Assembly (NCBI GenBank): GCA_033721095.1
Contig: JAWWBG010000071.1
Span: 1-10,971, forward strand
DNA: 10,971 nucleotides
Origin: JAWWBG01 sp033721095
GTDB taxonomy: Bacteria > Actinomycetota > Nitriliruptoria > Nitriliruptorales > Nitriliruptoraceae
Direction of reading: 5' to 3'
The notes under the pieces are model-generated. The model saw only the letters and a list, made by a program, of their open reading frames with translations, searched no databases and was not told where the DNA came from. Position 1 is the first letter of the stretch. Every line of letters begins with the position of its first letter. The position numbers were made by a program, and so were the translations under genes. Of the stretch, positions 1-7,415 are shown piece by piece.

Positions 1-1253
1 CTGCCGCCGCGCAGCGGCACGGCCGGGCCCTCCGTCACGCTCGTCGATCCCTGGAGGTCGACGAGCCCGGCTGCACCCCCTCCCGGCCGAACGCGGAACT
101 CCAACGGCCGCGGCAGGGACGCCCACGGGAGCCGACCTCCGGGATCGGTCACGACGGGCGCCACGGCGTAGTGGCCGGCCAACAGGTGGGCGACGAAACG
201 GACGTCGACCACCACGGTCTGGCCGGGGACCAGCGGACCGACACCGACACCCTGCCACCCCGTATGGACCTCGTAGAGCTCCATGCCGTCCGCGCCCTCG
301 ACGGTCGCGCCGACCGAGCATGCTTCGACGTATTCGTTGGCGACCAGGCGTACCCGGACCCGCAGCGGCGCCGATGGGTCGATCTCGGTGACGGCCCGGC
401 CCATCTGGTCGAGCAGGGTCGCCTCCTCGATGCGGACCTTCGAGCCGATCGAGGGCACCGCCGAGAGCCGAGCCCGATCCTGCGGGTCGATCGACATCCG
501 CTTGTAGAGCTCGACGCCCTCCCGGATGGGGCCATCGAAGGCGATCCGGCCAGCATCAAGGACGATCGCGCGGTCGCACAGCTCGACGAGGGCGTCGAGG
601 TCGTGGCTGACGATCAACAGCGTCTTACCCTCGACCTTGAACTGCTGCATCCGGTGCAGCGACCGGGCCTGGAACGCGGCGTCGCCGACCGAGAGGACCT
701 CGTCGACGAGCAGGATGTCAGGATCGACGGTCACGGCGATCGCGAACCCCAACCGGACGTACAGGCCCGACGAGTACGTCCGCACCGGCGTGTCCAGCAG
801 GTGGTCGATGCCTGCGAAGTCGACGATCTCGTCAAACCGTTCCCGGATGCGGGCACGGCTCAGGCCGAGGATGGCGCCGTTGAGGTAGATGTTCTCGCGC
901 CCCGTGAGGTCACCGTGAAATCCCGCGCCGAGCTCGAGCAGCGATGCGACCCGACCGTTGGTCAGGACCTCGCCCCGGTCCGGGGGAAGGATCCGCGCCA
1001 GCACCTTGAGCAGGGTGGACTTGCCCGATCCGTTGGGTCCGATGATCGCGACCGACTCGCCCTGCTCGACGCTCAGGTTGATGTCACGGAGTGCGTCGAA
1101 GTCCGTCCAGCTGGACCGCCGGAACCGGTACAGGCGCTCCTTGAGCCCGGTGGGCCGCTCGTGGTAGAGCCGGAAGGTCTCGGTCAGGCCCTCGACGACC
1201 ACGGCCGGGCCGTCCTTGGGGCGGATGAGCGATCGGAGCTGGTCGAGGACCAT
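1..1253 (-). CDS. wzt: Polysaccharide ABC exporter, ATP-binding subunit with Wzt-type C-terminal domain (3' end beyond the window)
   Basis: ATPase that would power export of a polyprenyl-linked glycan across the cytoplasmic membrane with the permease encoded just upstream. The frame stays open from the ATG at 1253 to base 1 (417 codons, no stop), so the C-terminus lies outside the window. Visible motifs are Walker A GPNGSGKST (about 72-80), the signature YSSGLYVRL (about 160-168), which is the form used by Wzt/TagH proteins instead of LSGGQ, Walker B ILLVDEVLSVGD (about 180-191), and the switch histidine in IVSHD (about 214-218). Residues from about 272 on form a beta-rich region resembling the Wzt C-terminal carbohydrate-binding domain, with a glycine/proline-rich tail. 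The start overlaps the permease stop (TGATG) and follows a strong AAGGAGGT. The family assignment is secure; the exported glycan is inferred only from neighbours. Confidence 0.92.
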   Translation of the reverse strand, partial: MVLDQLRSLIRPKDGPAVVVEGLTETFRLYHERPTGLKERLYRFRRSSWTDFDALRDINLSVEQGESVAIIGPNGSGKSTLLKVLARILPPDRGEVLTNGRVASLLELGAGFHGDLTGRENIYLNGAILGLSRARIRERFDEIVDFAGIDHLLDTPVRTYSSGLYVRLGFAIAVTVDPDILLVDEVLSVGDAAFQARSLHRMQQFKVEGKTLLIVSHDLDALVELCDRAIVLDAGRIAFDGPIREGVELYKRMSIDPQDRARLSAVPSIGSKVRIEEATLLDQMGRAVTEIDPSAPLRVRVRLVANEYVEACSVGATVEGADGMELYEVHTGWQGVGVGPLVPGQTVVVDVRFVAHLLAGHYAVAPVVTDPGGRLPWASLPRPLEFRVRPGGGAAGLVDLQGSTSVTEGPAVPLRGG

Positions 1254-2116
1254 CAGACCTCCTTGGCGAAGGTCAGTGCGAGCCGATTGAAGAGCCGGTA
1301 GCCCACGATGAAGGTTCCGGCAGCGAACAGGGCACACACGGCCAGGACGGCCGGTTCGGGCCAAGCCTGGGCGCCGGACTCGAACTGCGCTGCGGTGTCC
1401 GGGACCATCGTGACCGTGCCGTAGAGGGCGTCACGAAACAGGCGCACGAACCACGTCATCGGGTTGACGTCAAGCAGCCAACCGAACGTGGCGACGGCAG
1501 CAATGTCCTCCCGCTTCGAGGTGACCAGGGCCAGCGGATAGACAACCGGCGTCGCGTAGAACCACACCAGGAAAATCACGTTGACAAGTTCCTGCAGGTC
1601 GCGGAAGGGGACGTTCGCACTGGCGAAGATCATCGCGACACCGGCCGTGAACACCGTCAGCAGCGCGATCCCGAGGGCAACGGCCGGCAGGTGGACGAGC
1701 ACGCCCGTGCCGCGAGTCACCACCAGGTACGGGACGATGACGAGCAGGCCGAGCAGGAAGTGGACCAGCTGTGCCAGCACGTGCGAGAGCGGCAGGACCT
1801 CGCGCGGAAACCACACCTTCCGGATGAGGTCACCGTTGCCGACGATGGAGTTGATCGAGCCGAAGATGCTGTTCTGGAAGAACTGCCACATCAGGTAGGC
1901 CGACAGGAAGAACGCGGCGTAGTCGACGACATCGATGGGGAGGACGAACCCGAAGATGACGGTGAAGACGACGGTCATCAGGGCCGGCGAGAGCAGCGAC
2001 CACAGGAAACCCAGGGTCGAGTTCTTGTAGCGGACCTTGAGTTCCTTGCGCGTGAACTGCGCCAGCAGTTCCCGCGCACGCCAGAGCTCGGCCAGCCGCT
2101 CCCGAAGCGAACGCAT
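1253..2116 (-). CDS. wzm: Polysaccharide ABC exporter, permease subunit (Wzm/TagG-type, ABC-2 family)
   Basis: Membrane subunit of a polysaccharide ABC exporter, 287 residues, the usual size for the family. The N-terminus is a cytoplasmic amphipathic segment with RYKNSTLGFLWSLLSP (about 29-44), a hallmark of Wzm/TagG/RfbD permeases. About six hydrophobic segments follow (roughly 36-60, 67-88, 111-133, 143-165, 176-197, 256-273). Other family motifs are IRKVWFPREVLPLS (about 98-111), VPFRDLQ (about 169-175) and the NPM turn (218-220). The ATG at 2116 fits the family N-terminus; the ribosome binding site is weak. Thirty bases separate it from the upstream pyrophosphorylase gene, and its TGA shares one base with the ATPase ATG. 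Known relatives export O-antigen, teichoic acid or, in mycobacteria, galactan; the substrate here is not shown by the sequence. Confidence 0.93.
   Translation of the reverse strand: MRSLRERLAELWRARELLAQFTRKELKVRYKNSTLGFLWSLLSPALMTVVFTVIFGFVLPIDVVDYAAFFLSAYLMWQFFQNSIFGSINSIVGNGDLIRKVWFPREVLPLSHVLAQLVHFLLGLLVIVPYLVVTRGTGVLVHLPAVALGIALLTVFTAGVAMIFASANVPFRDLQELVNVIFLVWFYATPVVYPLALVTSKREDIAAVATFGWLLDVNPMTWFVRLFRDALYGTVTMVPDTAAQFESGAQAWPEPAVLAVCALFAAGTFIVGYRLFNRLALTFAKEV
1257..1264 (-). promoter_or_regulatory. Strong ribosome binding site for the ABC ATPase gene
   Basis: The minus strand reads AAGGAGGT ending four bases from the ATG at 1253, inside the last codons of the permease gene. It supports the chosen ATPase start and suggests independent re-initiation at the TGATG junction. 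Confidence 0.7.
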
Positions 2117-2146
2117 GCGCGAAGTCTACGAACCTGCCTGCGTGGT

Positions 2147-3244
2147 TCAGTCGGTCCGTGGCGGCCGACGTTCGTCGGGTGCGAGAACGTCCCCGGCGAC
2201 GACATGCTGCTCGTGCCCGAGGACGGCGCCGCGACCGATGAGTGCGCCGGCGTCGATCCGGCTGTTGCGCCCGACGATGACCCTGTCGAGCACGACGCCG
2301 TCGCCGATCTCGCTGCCCTCCATCACGACGCTGTCGGTCACCACCGCCGCGGCGCCGATCCCCACCCGTGCCCCCAGGAAGGTGTTCGGCCCGACCGTGG
2401 CACCCGACGCGACGTTCGCGCCGTCGAGGCCGACGGGTCCGCGAACGACGGCGTCGTCCGCGACGCTGGCGGCGTCCGCGAGGACTCGATCGCCCGTCAC
2501 CTCCATGCGATCGAGCGTGGGCCAGTCGAGATCTCCGGCGAGGGCCAGGCGGGTTCCCTCGAGCCACCGGTCCGGTGTGCCCAGGTCGCTCCAGACACCG
2601 TTCCAGACGACCCCTTCCAGGGTGCCGCCGTTGGCCAGAACGCCGGGGAAGACGTCCCGCTCGAACGACAACGGGCCTTCGGGGTGTGCCATCAGCACCT
2701 CCGGTTCGAGGACGTAGGTGCCGGCGTTGACCGTGTCCTGGCCGGGGAGCGTCCCGGGCGGCGGCTTCTCGACGAAGTCGACGATCCGGCTGCCCTCCCG
2801 CACGCACACGCCGAAGCTCGAGGTGTCATCGACCCGCGTGAGCACGATCGTCGCGGCCGGGCGGTGCGCCCGGTGATGGCTGACCGCCGCCGCAAGATCC
2901 ACGTCGGTGAGGACATCCCCGTTGAGCACGAGCACCGTTCCGTCGAGCTGGGCAGCAACCGCACGGACACCCCCCGCCGTGTCCAGCGGCGTCGGCTCCG
3001 GGACAACCTCGAGATCCATGTCGACGACGTCCTGGAGCTCGCGAAACGGGGTGCTGTCCGCGCCGACAATGAGCCAGGTCCGCCGCACACCCGCGCGGGC
3101 CAGTCGTTGGAGGACACCGGCGAGGAACGGCTGGCCGCAGAACGGCAGCAGTGGCTTGGGAACGCCGAACGTGAGCGGCTGCAGGCGGGTGCCTCGGCCC
3201 CCGGCAACCACGAGCGCCTCACGAACCTCGTCGTGCGCTGTCAT
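2147..3244 (-). CDS. Sugar-1-phosphate nucleotidyltransferase, mannose-1-phosphate guanylyltransferase-like
   Basis: Predicted cytoplasmic enzyme joining a sugar 1-phosphate to an NTP to give an NDP-sugar donor; 365 residues. The N-terminal nucleotidyltransferase domain (about 8-232) shows GGRGTRLQPLT (15-25) with the following VPKPLLP, the metal-site LNGD (107-110), VEKP (158-161), NAGTYV (173-178) and WSDLGTP (218-224). Residues from about 255 to 345 have the short hydrophobic periodicity of hexapeptide left-handed beta-helix repeats. The overall plan matches actinobacterial ManB/GMPP-type proteins such as mycobacterial Rv3264c, which lies beside wbbL and rmlD. I chose the ATG at 3244 because it overlaps the glycosyltransferase stop as ATGA and begins just before the nucleotide-binding motif; the frame is open further upstream but overlaps that gene. 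GDP-mannose is the likeliest product, but base and sugar specificity cannot be read from sequence. Confidence 0.87.
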   Translation of the reverse strand: MTAHDEVREALVVAGGRGTRLQPLTFGVPKPLLPFCGQPFLAGVLQRLARAGVRRTWLIVGADSTPFRELQDVVDMDLEVVPEPTPLDTAGGVRAVAAQLDGTVLVLNGDVLTDVDLAAAVSHHRAHRPAATIVLTRVDDTSSFGVCVREGSRIVDFVEKPPPGTLPGQDTVNAGTYVLEPEVLMAHPEGPLSFERDVFPGVLANGGTLEGVVWNGVWSDLGTPDRWLEGTRLALAGDLDWPTLDRMEVTGDRVLADAASVADDAVVRGPVGLDGANVASGATVGPNTFLGARVGIGAAAVVTDSVVMEGSEIGDGVVLDRVIVGRNSRIDAGALIGRGAVLGHEQHVVAGDVLAPDERRPPRTD

Positions 3245-4110
3245 GGGCGCTCGCTTCGTTCGCCGGTTGACGGACGCCAACGTCCTCGCGTGCGGTCGTA
3301 CACCGCCGTCGACACCAGCCAACCACGGACGCCCACCGCCACCAGCGCCGCGACCACGGGGCCGTGGCGCTGGCGCGCCCAGCGAACCATCGATCGGGCG
3401 TGCGCCCGTCGGGCCGCGGGCCGGTCCTGGTCCAGGGCGCCCCCCACCCGGTGGACGACCTCGATCGAGGGGTCGAAGCGGACGCGGTGACCGGCCTCGC
3501 GGGCGCGAAAGGCGAGGTCGACATCCTCCATGAACAGGAAGTAGGCGGGGTCGAATCCACCGAGCTCGTCGAAGACCGGGCGGCGGATGCCGATGCAGCA
3601 ACCCGACACCCAGTCGACGTCCTGCGGCTTGTCGGTGGCGAGATCCGCACCGCGGTAGTTGCGGGTCCAAGGATTGGCGGGCCACCACAGGCCGAGGATC
3701 GCGTGGAGCAGGGCGGCCAGCAGGCCCGGGTGCCGCCGTGCGGACAGCTGTCGCGACCCATCGGTGTGCCGAACCAGCGGACCGACGATGCCCACCCGGG
3801 GTGCGGCCAACGCGGCGGCGAAGCCCGGTGCGGCACCCGGCGAGAAGAAGACGTCTGCGTTCGCGATCACGACGTCGCCGGTGGTTGCCGACCGCACGGC
3901 CTCGTTGGCGCAGGCGCCGTAGCCGAGATTCGCGAGCTGGAGCACGTGCACATCGGGATGGGCCGCGAGCAGTGCGGCCGCGGTGCCGTCGGTCGAGCCG
4001 GCGTCCGCGACGACGATGTGTCCGAAGCCTGCCCCCCGAGCCGACTCGATGGCCCGCTGCACGTCAGCCTTGCTGTTGTGCGTGACGATGACGAGGCCGG
4101 GCGGGGTCAC
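3241..4110 (-). CDS. GT2 family glycosyltransferase, WbbL-like (probable rhamnosyltransferase)
   Basis: Predicted cytoplasmic, membrane-associated GT-A transferase of 289 residues. The N-terminal strand LVIVTHNSK (6-14) starts the nucleotide-binding fold; DAGSTDGT (36-43), NLGYGACANEA (61-71) and the metal-binding ANADVFF (83-89) follow. The acceptor region WVSGCCIGIRR (167-177) then GGFDPAYFLFMEDVDLAFR (184-202) is the typical form of the WbbL/rhamnosyltransferase subgroup. A hydrophobic C-terminal segment (about 251-270) may touch the membrane. The start is the GTG at 4110, which overlaps the upstream stop as GTGA; longer readings of the frame add sequence antisense to no known domain and lying over the upstream gene. 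Adjacent rml genes point to dTDP-L-rhamnose as donor, as for WbbL adding rhamnose to GlcNAc-diphosphoryl-polyprenol. That donor and acceptor are inferred from context. Confidence 0.85.
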   Translation of the reverse strand: MTPPGLVIVTHNSKADVQRAIESARGAGFGHIVVADAGSTDGTAAALLAAHPDVHVLQLANLGYGACANEAVRSATTGDVVIANADVFFSPGAAPGFAAALAAPRVGIVGPLVRHTDGSRQLSARRHPGLLAALLHAILGLWWPANPWTRNYRGADLATDKPQDVDWVSGCCIGIRRPVFDELGGFDPAYFLFMEDVDLAFRAREAGHRVRFDPSIEVVHRVGGALDQDRPAARRAHARSMVRWARQRHGPVVAALVAVGVRGWLVSTAVYDRTRGRWRPSTGERSERP

Positions 4111-4496
4111 CGCTGGCCAAGGCCGACGATGGAGATGCCGAGGACGATGAAGCCGACGCCGACCCAGCTGAGCAGGCTTGGACGCTCGTTGAGCAGCACC
4201 ACACTCGCCGTCAGGATGAGGACATACGACAGCGACACGAACGGATATGCCGTGGACAGCGGGACACGCGAGAGCGTGATCAACCACAACAGGGAGGAGG
4301 CTCCGAAGGCGGCAAAGCCGACATAGACCTGCCACGTGCGGAGCGCATCGCGCGCGGACGACATCAGGCTGGCGCCCGTGATGTCCACGACACCGACCGC
4401 CTCCATGCCCGCCCGCAGCAGCAGCTGGCCGGTGGTTGCAAGGACGATGGACGCCAGCATGATCGAAAGCGTTTGCGCGGTCAGGCGTACTTCCAT
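4107..4496 (-). CDS. Small four-helix EamA/SMR-type membrane protein (ArnE/ArnF-like, possible lipid-linked sugar flippase)
   Basis: A 129-residue, almost wholly hydrophobic protein with four predicted membrane helices (about 7-29, 55-75, 84-103, 108-126), the size and layout of small multidrug resistance proteins and ArnE/ArnF half-flippases. It has TGQLLLRAGM (22-31) in helix 1, SRVPLSTAYPFVSLSY (76-91) in helix 3 and LNERPS (102-107) before helix 4, all typical of the EamA/SMR fold. By eye, the essential helix-1 glutamate of EmrE-type multidrug exporters is not present. The ATG at 4496 lies two bases after the rmlD stop; its own stop overlaps the glycosyltransferase GTG. It lies within a glycan operon, so movement of a polyprenyl-phosphate sugar is a fair inference; a drug or metabolite exporter is the alternative. 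Confidence 0.78.
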   Translation of the reverse strand: MEVRLTAQTLSIMLASIVLATTGQLLLRAGMEAVGVVDITGASLMSSARDALRTWQVYVGFAAFGASSLLWLITLSRVPLSTAYPFVSLSYVLILTASVVLLNERPSLLSWVGVGFIVLGISIVGLGQR

Positions 4497-4498
4497 CC

Positions 4499-5365
4499 TC
4501 AGGCTCCCAGTTCGAGCAGTTGCCGCACGAGCCGCTCGAGGCTCGCAGTCCAGTCGGGAAGCGGAGTCAACCCCATTGCGTCGGCGTGGCCCTGGTCCAG
4601 CACTGACCACTCGGGCCTGGCCGCCGGACGCGGGAAGGCCGCCGAGGAGACTCGCTCGACCTGGACGTCCATGTCGGCTGCCGCGAAGACGGCGTCGGCG
4701 ACGTCCGCCCACGACGCCCGGCCGCGGTTGACCCGATGCACGGTGCCGTGGCGTCCGGACGTCGCGATTTCGACGATCGCGCGGGCGAGGTCCTCGGTCG
4801 CGGTCCAGCTGCCCACCTGGTCCTCGACGACGCGCACGTGTCCGTCCGCGCCGAGACCCAGCATGGTCCGCACGAAGTTGGTGCCGCCGGCGCCCGCCAG
4901 CCACGCGGTCCGAACGATGTGGTGGCGGTCCAACGTCTCTCGCACGAGCTGCTCAGCGGCGGCCTTCGAGTGCCCATAGGTGTTGCCCGGCGCGACGGGA
5001 TCGAACTCGGTCCAGCCACGCGGCTCGCCACCGGGCCCGACCGGCGGCGCACCGGAGAACACGTAGTCGGTGGACACCTGCACCAGCGTGGCGCCCTCGC
5101 GGGCACAGGCCCGAGCAAGCCACCACGGGCCGAGCGCGTTCACCCGGTGGGCGCGTCCACGGTCCGATTCGCAGCCGTCCACGTCGGTCATCGCCGCGGC
5201 GTTCACCACGACCGACGGTCGAACGGCAGCCACCGCGTCGGCAACGGCCGCCTCGTTGCCGATGTCGAGGTCGGCATGGCCGAGACCGGTGACCTCGTGC
5301 CGTGCGAAGGCGTTGAGCAGATCGCGGCCCAGCTGTCCGGCCGCCCCGGTCACGAGCACGCGCAT
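4499..5365 (-). CDS. rmlD: dTDP-4-dehydrorhamnose reductase
   Basis: Cytoplasmic short-chain reductase catalysing the last step of dTDP-L-rhamnose synthesis, NAD(P)H-dependent reduction of dTDP-4-keto-L-rhamnose. The 288-residue protein is of normal RmlD length. The N-terminal Rossmann motif is TGAAGQLG (6-13); VNAAAMTDVDGCE (54-66) matches the conserved RmlD segment, STDYVFSG (98-105) carries the catalytic Ser/Thr region, and YGHSK (130-134) gives the Tyr/Lys pair. EDQVGSWT (181-188) and RPEWSVLD (250-257) are further family marks in the substrate domain. The ATG at 5365 overlaps the rmlB stop (TGATG) and has GGGAG upstream. No epimerase domain is fused to it. If the cell lacks an epimerase, a related 4-ketoreductase giving another 6-deoxyhexose would be possible. 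Confidence 0.92.
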   Translation of the reverse strand: MRVLVTGAAGQLGRDLLNAFARHEVTGLGHADLDIGNEAAVADAVAAVRPSVVVNAAAMTDVDGCESDRGRAHRVNALGPWWLARACAREGATLVQVSTDYVFSGAPPVGPGGEPRGWTEFDPVAPGNTYGHSKAAAEQLVRETLDRHHIVRTAWLAGAGGTNFVRTMLGLGADGHVRVVEDQVGSWTATEDLARAIVEIATSGRHGTVHRVNRGRASWADVADAVFAAADMDVQVERVSSAAFPRPAARPEWSVLDQGHADAMGLTPLPDWTASLERLVRQLLELGA

Positions 5366-6363
5366 CAGCCGCTCCCGGGATCGAGGCCGCGTCGCCTGCC
5401 GGCGCCGGTGGAGCGCAGGGGACGCCACCAGTCCTCGTTGGCCCGATACCAGTCGATGACGGACGCCAGGCCCTCGTCGAAGTCGATGGTCGGTTCCCAG
5501 CCGAGCGCACGGATCCGCGACGTGTCGACCGAGTAGCGACGGTCATGACCCGGCCGATCGGTGACGAACTCGATGACCTCCTCGCCCGCGCCGAAGGCAG
5601 CCGCGAGGCGGATGGCCAGCTCCCGGTTGGACACCTCGTTGCCTGCGCCGACGTTGACCAGGCTGCCGGGGGGCGCCTCGGTGAGGACCAGCCACTGTGC
5701 CCGCGCGTTGTCCGTGACGTGGATCCAGTCGCGAACGTTGCCACCGTCGCCGTAGACGGGCAGCGGAAGACCCTCGAGGAGGTTGGTGATGAAGAGCGGG
5801 ATGACCTTCTCCGGGTAGTGGTGGGGCCCGTAGTTGTTGGTCGTCCGGGTGACCGAGATGGGATGGTCGTAGGTGTCCGCCCAGGAGCGGGCCAGCAGGT
5901 CGGCCCCGGCTTTCGACGCCGAATACGGGCTCGACGGGCGCAGCGGGTCGTCCTCCTGGAACGATCCGATGTCGATGGATCCGTAGACCTCATCGGTCGA
6001 GATGTGCAGCACGCGTTCGACACCATGCCGCCGCGCCGCATCGAAGATGACCCCGGCGCCGACGACGTTGGTGGACAGAAACGGCGCAGGGCCGTCGATG
6101 GAGCGATCGACGTGCGTCTCCGCGGCGAAGTTCACGACCGCATCAGAGCGCGACATCAGGTCGTCGACCACGTCGGCATCGCGGATGTCGCCGCGCACGA
6201 ACTCGTAGTTGTCGCGGTCGGCAACGCCGGCGAGGTTGGCGGGGTTGCCGGCATACGTCAGCGCGTCGAGGTTGGTCACGCGGACGTCGGGCTGCTCGTC
6301 GATGACCCACCGCACGAACGCCGAGCCGATGAAGCCACACCCACCGGTGACGAGCAACCTCAC
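5365..6363 (-). CDS. rmlB: dTDP-glucose 4,6-dehydratase
   Basis: Extended short-chain dehydrogenase/reductase that converts dTDP-glucose to dTDP-4-keto-6-deoxyglucose, using tightly bound NAD+, in the cytoplasm. The 332-residue product has the NAD-binding motif TGGCGFIGS (6-14), AAETHVDRSI (80-89), the catalytic TDE triad within STDEVYGS (122-129), YSASK (147-151) with catalytic Tyr and Lys, and RTTNNYGPHHYPEKVIPLF (173-191), a near-diagnostic RmlB segment. VNVGAGNEVSN (236-246) and RPGHDRRYSVD (270-280) are also typical. The GTG at 6363 overlaps the rmlA stop as GTGA and has GGAGG seven bases upstream; the frame is open further upstream without family homology. The C-terminal tail (after about 315) is short, basic and not part of the fold. 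Confidence 0.96.
   Translation of the reverse strand: MRLLVTGGCGFIGSAFVRWVIDEQPDVRVTNLDALTYAGNPANLAGVADRDNYEFVRGDIRDADVVDDLMSRSDAVVNFAAETHVDRSIDGPAPFLSTNVVGAGVIFDAARRHGVERVLHISTDEVYGSIDIGSFQEDDPLRPSSPYSASKAGADLLARSWADTYDHPISVTRTTNNYGPHHYPEKVIPLFITNLLEGLPLPVYGDGGNVRDWIHVTDNARAQWLVLTEAPPGSLVNVGAGNEVSNRELAIRLAAAFGAGEEVIEFVTDRPGHDRRYSVDTSRIRALGWEPTIDFDEGLASVIDWYRANEDWWRPLRSTGAGRRRGLDPGSG
5372..5376 (-). promoter_or_regulatory. Ribosome binding site for rmlD
   Basis: GGGAG on the minus strand lies six bases before the ATG at 5365. It supports this start over upstream in-frame codons, which would add a basic, non-conserved N-terminal extension. Confidence 0.5.
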
Positions 6364-7415
6364 AACCCGACCTCCGAGTGATCGCCCACGTGCAGGGACT
6401 TTGCCCCATCGGCGATCCCGGTCCCGCGCACGACGACCTCGGCCCCCAGCAGCGAATCGCCAAGGTGGATGTCGCGGATGCGGCAGGCCTCCATGACCAC
6501 GGAACGCTCGATGCGGGCGTCGATGACCTGCCCGTCGTGGGCGATGGACGTGTGCGGCCCCACGTCCGCGTTCCGGATCACCGCGCCACGGCCGATGGCG
6601 ACCGGACCCCGCAGCCGCGAGCTCTCGACCGTCGCTCCCGCCTCGACGATGACGTCGCCCTCGATCTGGCAGTCGACGATCGTGCCCTCCACCCGCCCGG
6701 GCAATCCGGACAGGACGATGCGGTTCGCCTCGAGCAGGTCGTCCTTCTTGCCGGTGTCCAACCACCAACCCTCGTGGACCGTCGCCGCAACTCTTCCACC
6801 CCCGTGGAGCAGGTGGCTGATCGCGTCCGTGATCTCGAGCTCGCCACGGCGCGAGGGTCGGATCGCGTGCACCGCCTCGTGGATGGCCGGGCGAAACAGG
6901 TAGACGCCCATGAGGGCGAGGTCACTCGGTGGGTCGGCGGGTTTCTCGACGAGGCCCGTGATGCCGCCGTCGTCGTCAAGCACGGCAACGCCGAATCGGG
7001 TCGGGTCCGCGACCTTCTTGAGGAGGACGTGCGCGTCCTCGTCGCCCGACAGGAACTCGGCGACGACGTCGATGATGCCGCCCTCCAGCAGGTTGTCGCC
7101 GAGGAACATGACGAACGGGTCGTCTCCCAGGGCCGGCTGTGCTTCCTTGACGGCGTGCGCGAGGCCGAGCGGCGCCGACTGTGCGACGTACTCGACGGCG
7201 ACGCCCAGACCGGAGCCATCACCGAGCGCTGCCCGAACTTCCTCGCCCGTGTCGCCGGTCACGACCACGATCTCGTCGACACCAGCGTCGCGAAGCTGCT
7301 CGATCCCGTAGAACAGGATGGGCTTGTTGGCGACGGGCACCAGCTGCTTGGCGCGGCTGTGGGTGATGGGGCGCAACCGCGAGCCCTTCCCGCCTGCCAG
7401 GACCAGGCCCTTCAC
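6360..7415 (-). CDS. rmlA: Glucose-1-phosphate thymidylyltransferase, long form
   Basis: Makes dTDP-glucose from dTTP and glucose 1-phosphate, the first step of the dTDP-deoxysugar pathway. The 351-residue length matches the long RmlA form (about 350) found in actinomycete deoxysugar clusters and not the short form (about 290). Motifs are LAGGKGSRLRPIT (6-18), the substrate-binding KQLVPVANKPILFY (23-36), LGDN (105-108) with the metal-binding Asp, VEKP (156-159), EITDAIS (194-200) and WLDTGKKDDLLEAN (218-231). Residues from about 243 to 335 form hexapeptide-like repeats of a left-handed beta-helix, characteristic of the long form. The GTG at 7415 overlaps the LCP stop as GTGA and precedes the nucleotide-binding strand directly; upstream in-frame codons give an arginine-rich extension unlike any domain and were rejected. 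The stop overlaps the rmlB GTG. Confidence 0.95.
   Translation of the reverse strand: MKGLVLAGGKGSRLRPITHSRAKQLVPVANKPILFYGIEQLRDAGVDEIVVVTGDTGEEVRAALGDGSGLGVAVEYVAQSAPLGLAHAVKEAQPALGDDPFVMFLGDNLLEGGIIDVVAEFLSGDEDAHVLLKKVADPTRFGVAVLDDDGGITGLVEKPADPPSDLALMGVYLFRPAIHEAVHAIRPSRRGELEITDAISHLLHGGGRVAATVHEGWWLDTGKKDDLLEANRIVLSGLPGRVEGTIVDCQIEGDVIVEAGATVESSRLRGPVAIGRGAVIRNADVGPHTSIAHDGQVIDARIERSVVMEACRIRDIHLGDSLLGAEVVVRGTGIADGAKSLHVGDHSEVGL
6371..6375 (-). promoter_or_regulatory. Ribosome binding site that fixes the rmlB start
   Basis: GGAGG on the minus strand, inside the last codons of rmlA, is seven bases from the GTG at 6363. It decides for this GTG rather than the far-upstream starts allowed by the long open frame. 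Confidence 0.65.

Noticed and set aside
171..1301. Plus-strand open frame of 376 codons opposite the ABC ATPase
   Set aside because: The minus strand here encodes an ATPase with all nucleotide-binding motifs in order; the plus-strand frame shows no motif and exists because of codon bias.
1691..3490. Very long open frame on the plus strand (599 codons) across the permease and pyrophosphorylase genes
   Set aside because: It is the antisense shadow of two well-recognised genes in GC-rich DNA. Its translation is low-complexity, rich in Arg/Asp/Glu, and crosses the boundary between two real genes without any domain.
3245..3688. Upstream in-frame extension of the pyrophosphorylase gene
   Set aside because: It would overlap the glycosyltransferase coding region by over 400 bases and encodes Arg/Pro-rich sequence without homology; the ATGA junction start gives the normal family length.
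6364..6768. Upstream in-frame extension of rmlB
   Set aside because: It overlaps the beta-helix part of rmlA and is arginine/glycine-rich. The GTG at 6363 with a GGAGG site gives a standard RmlB N-terminus.
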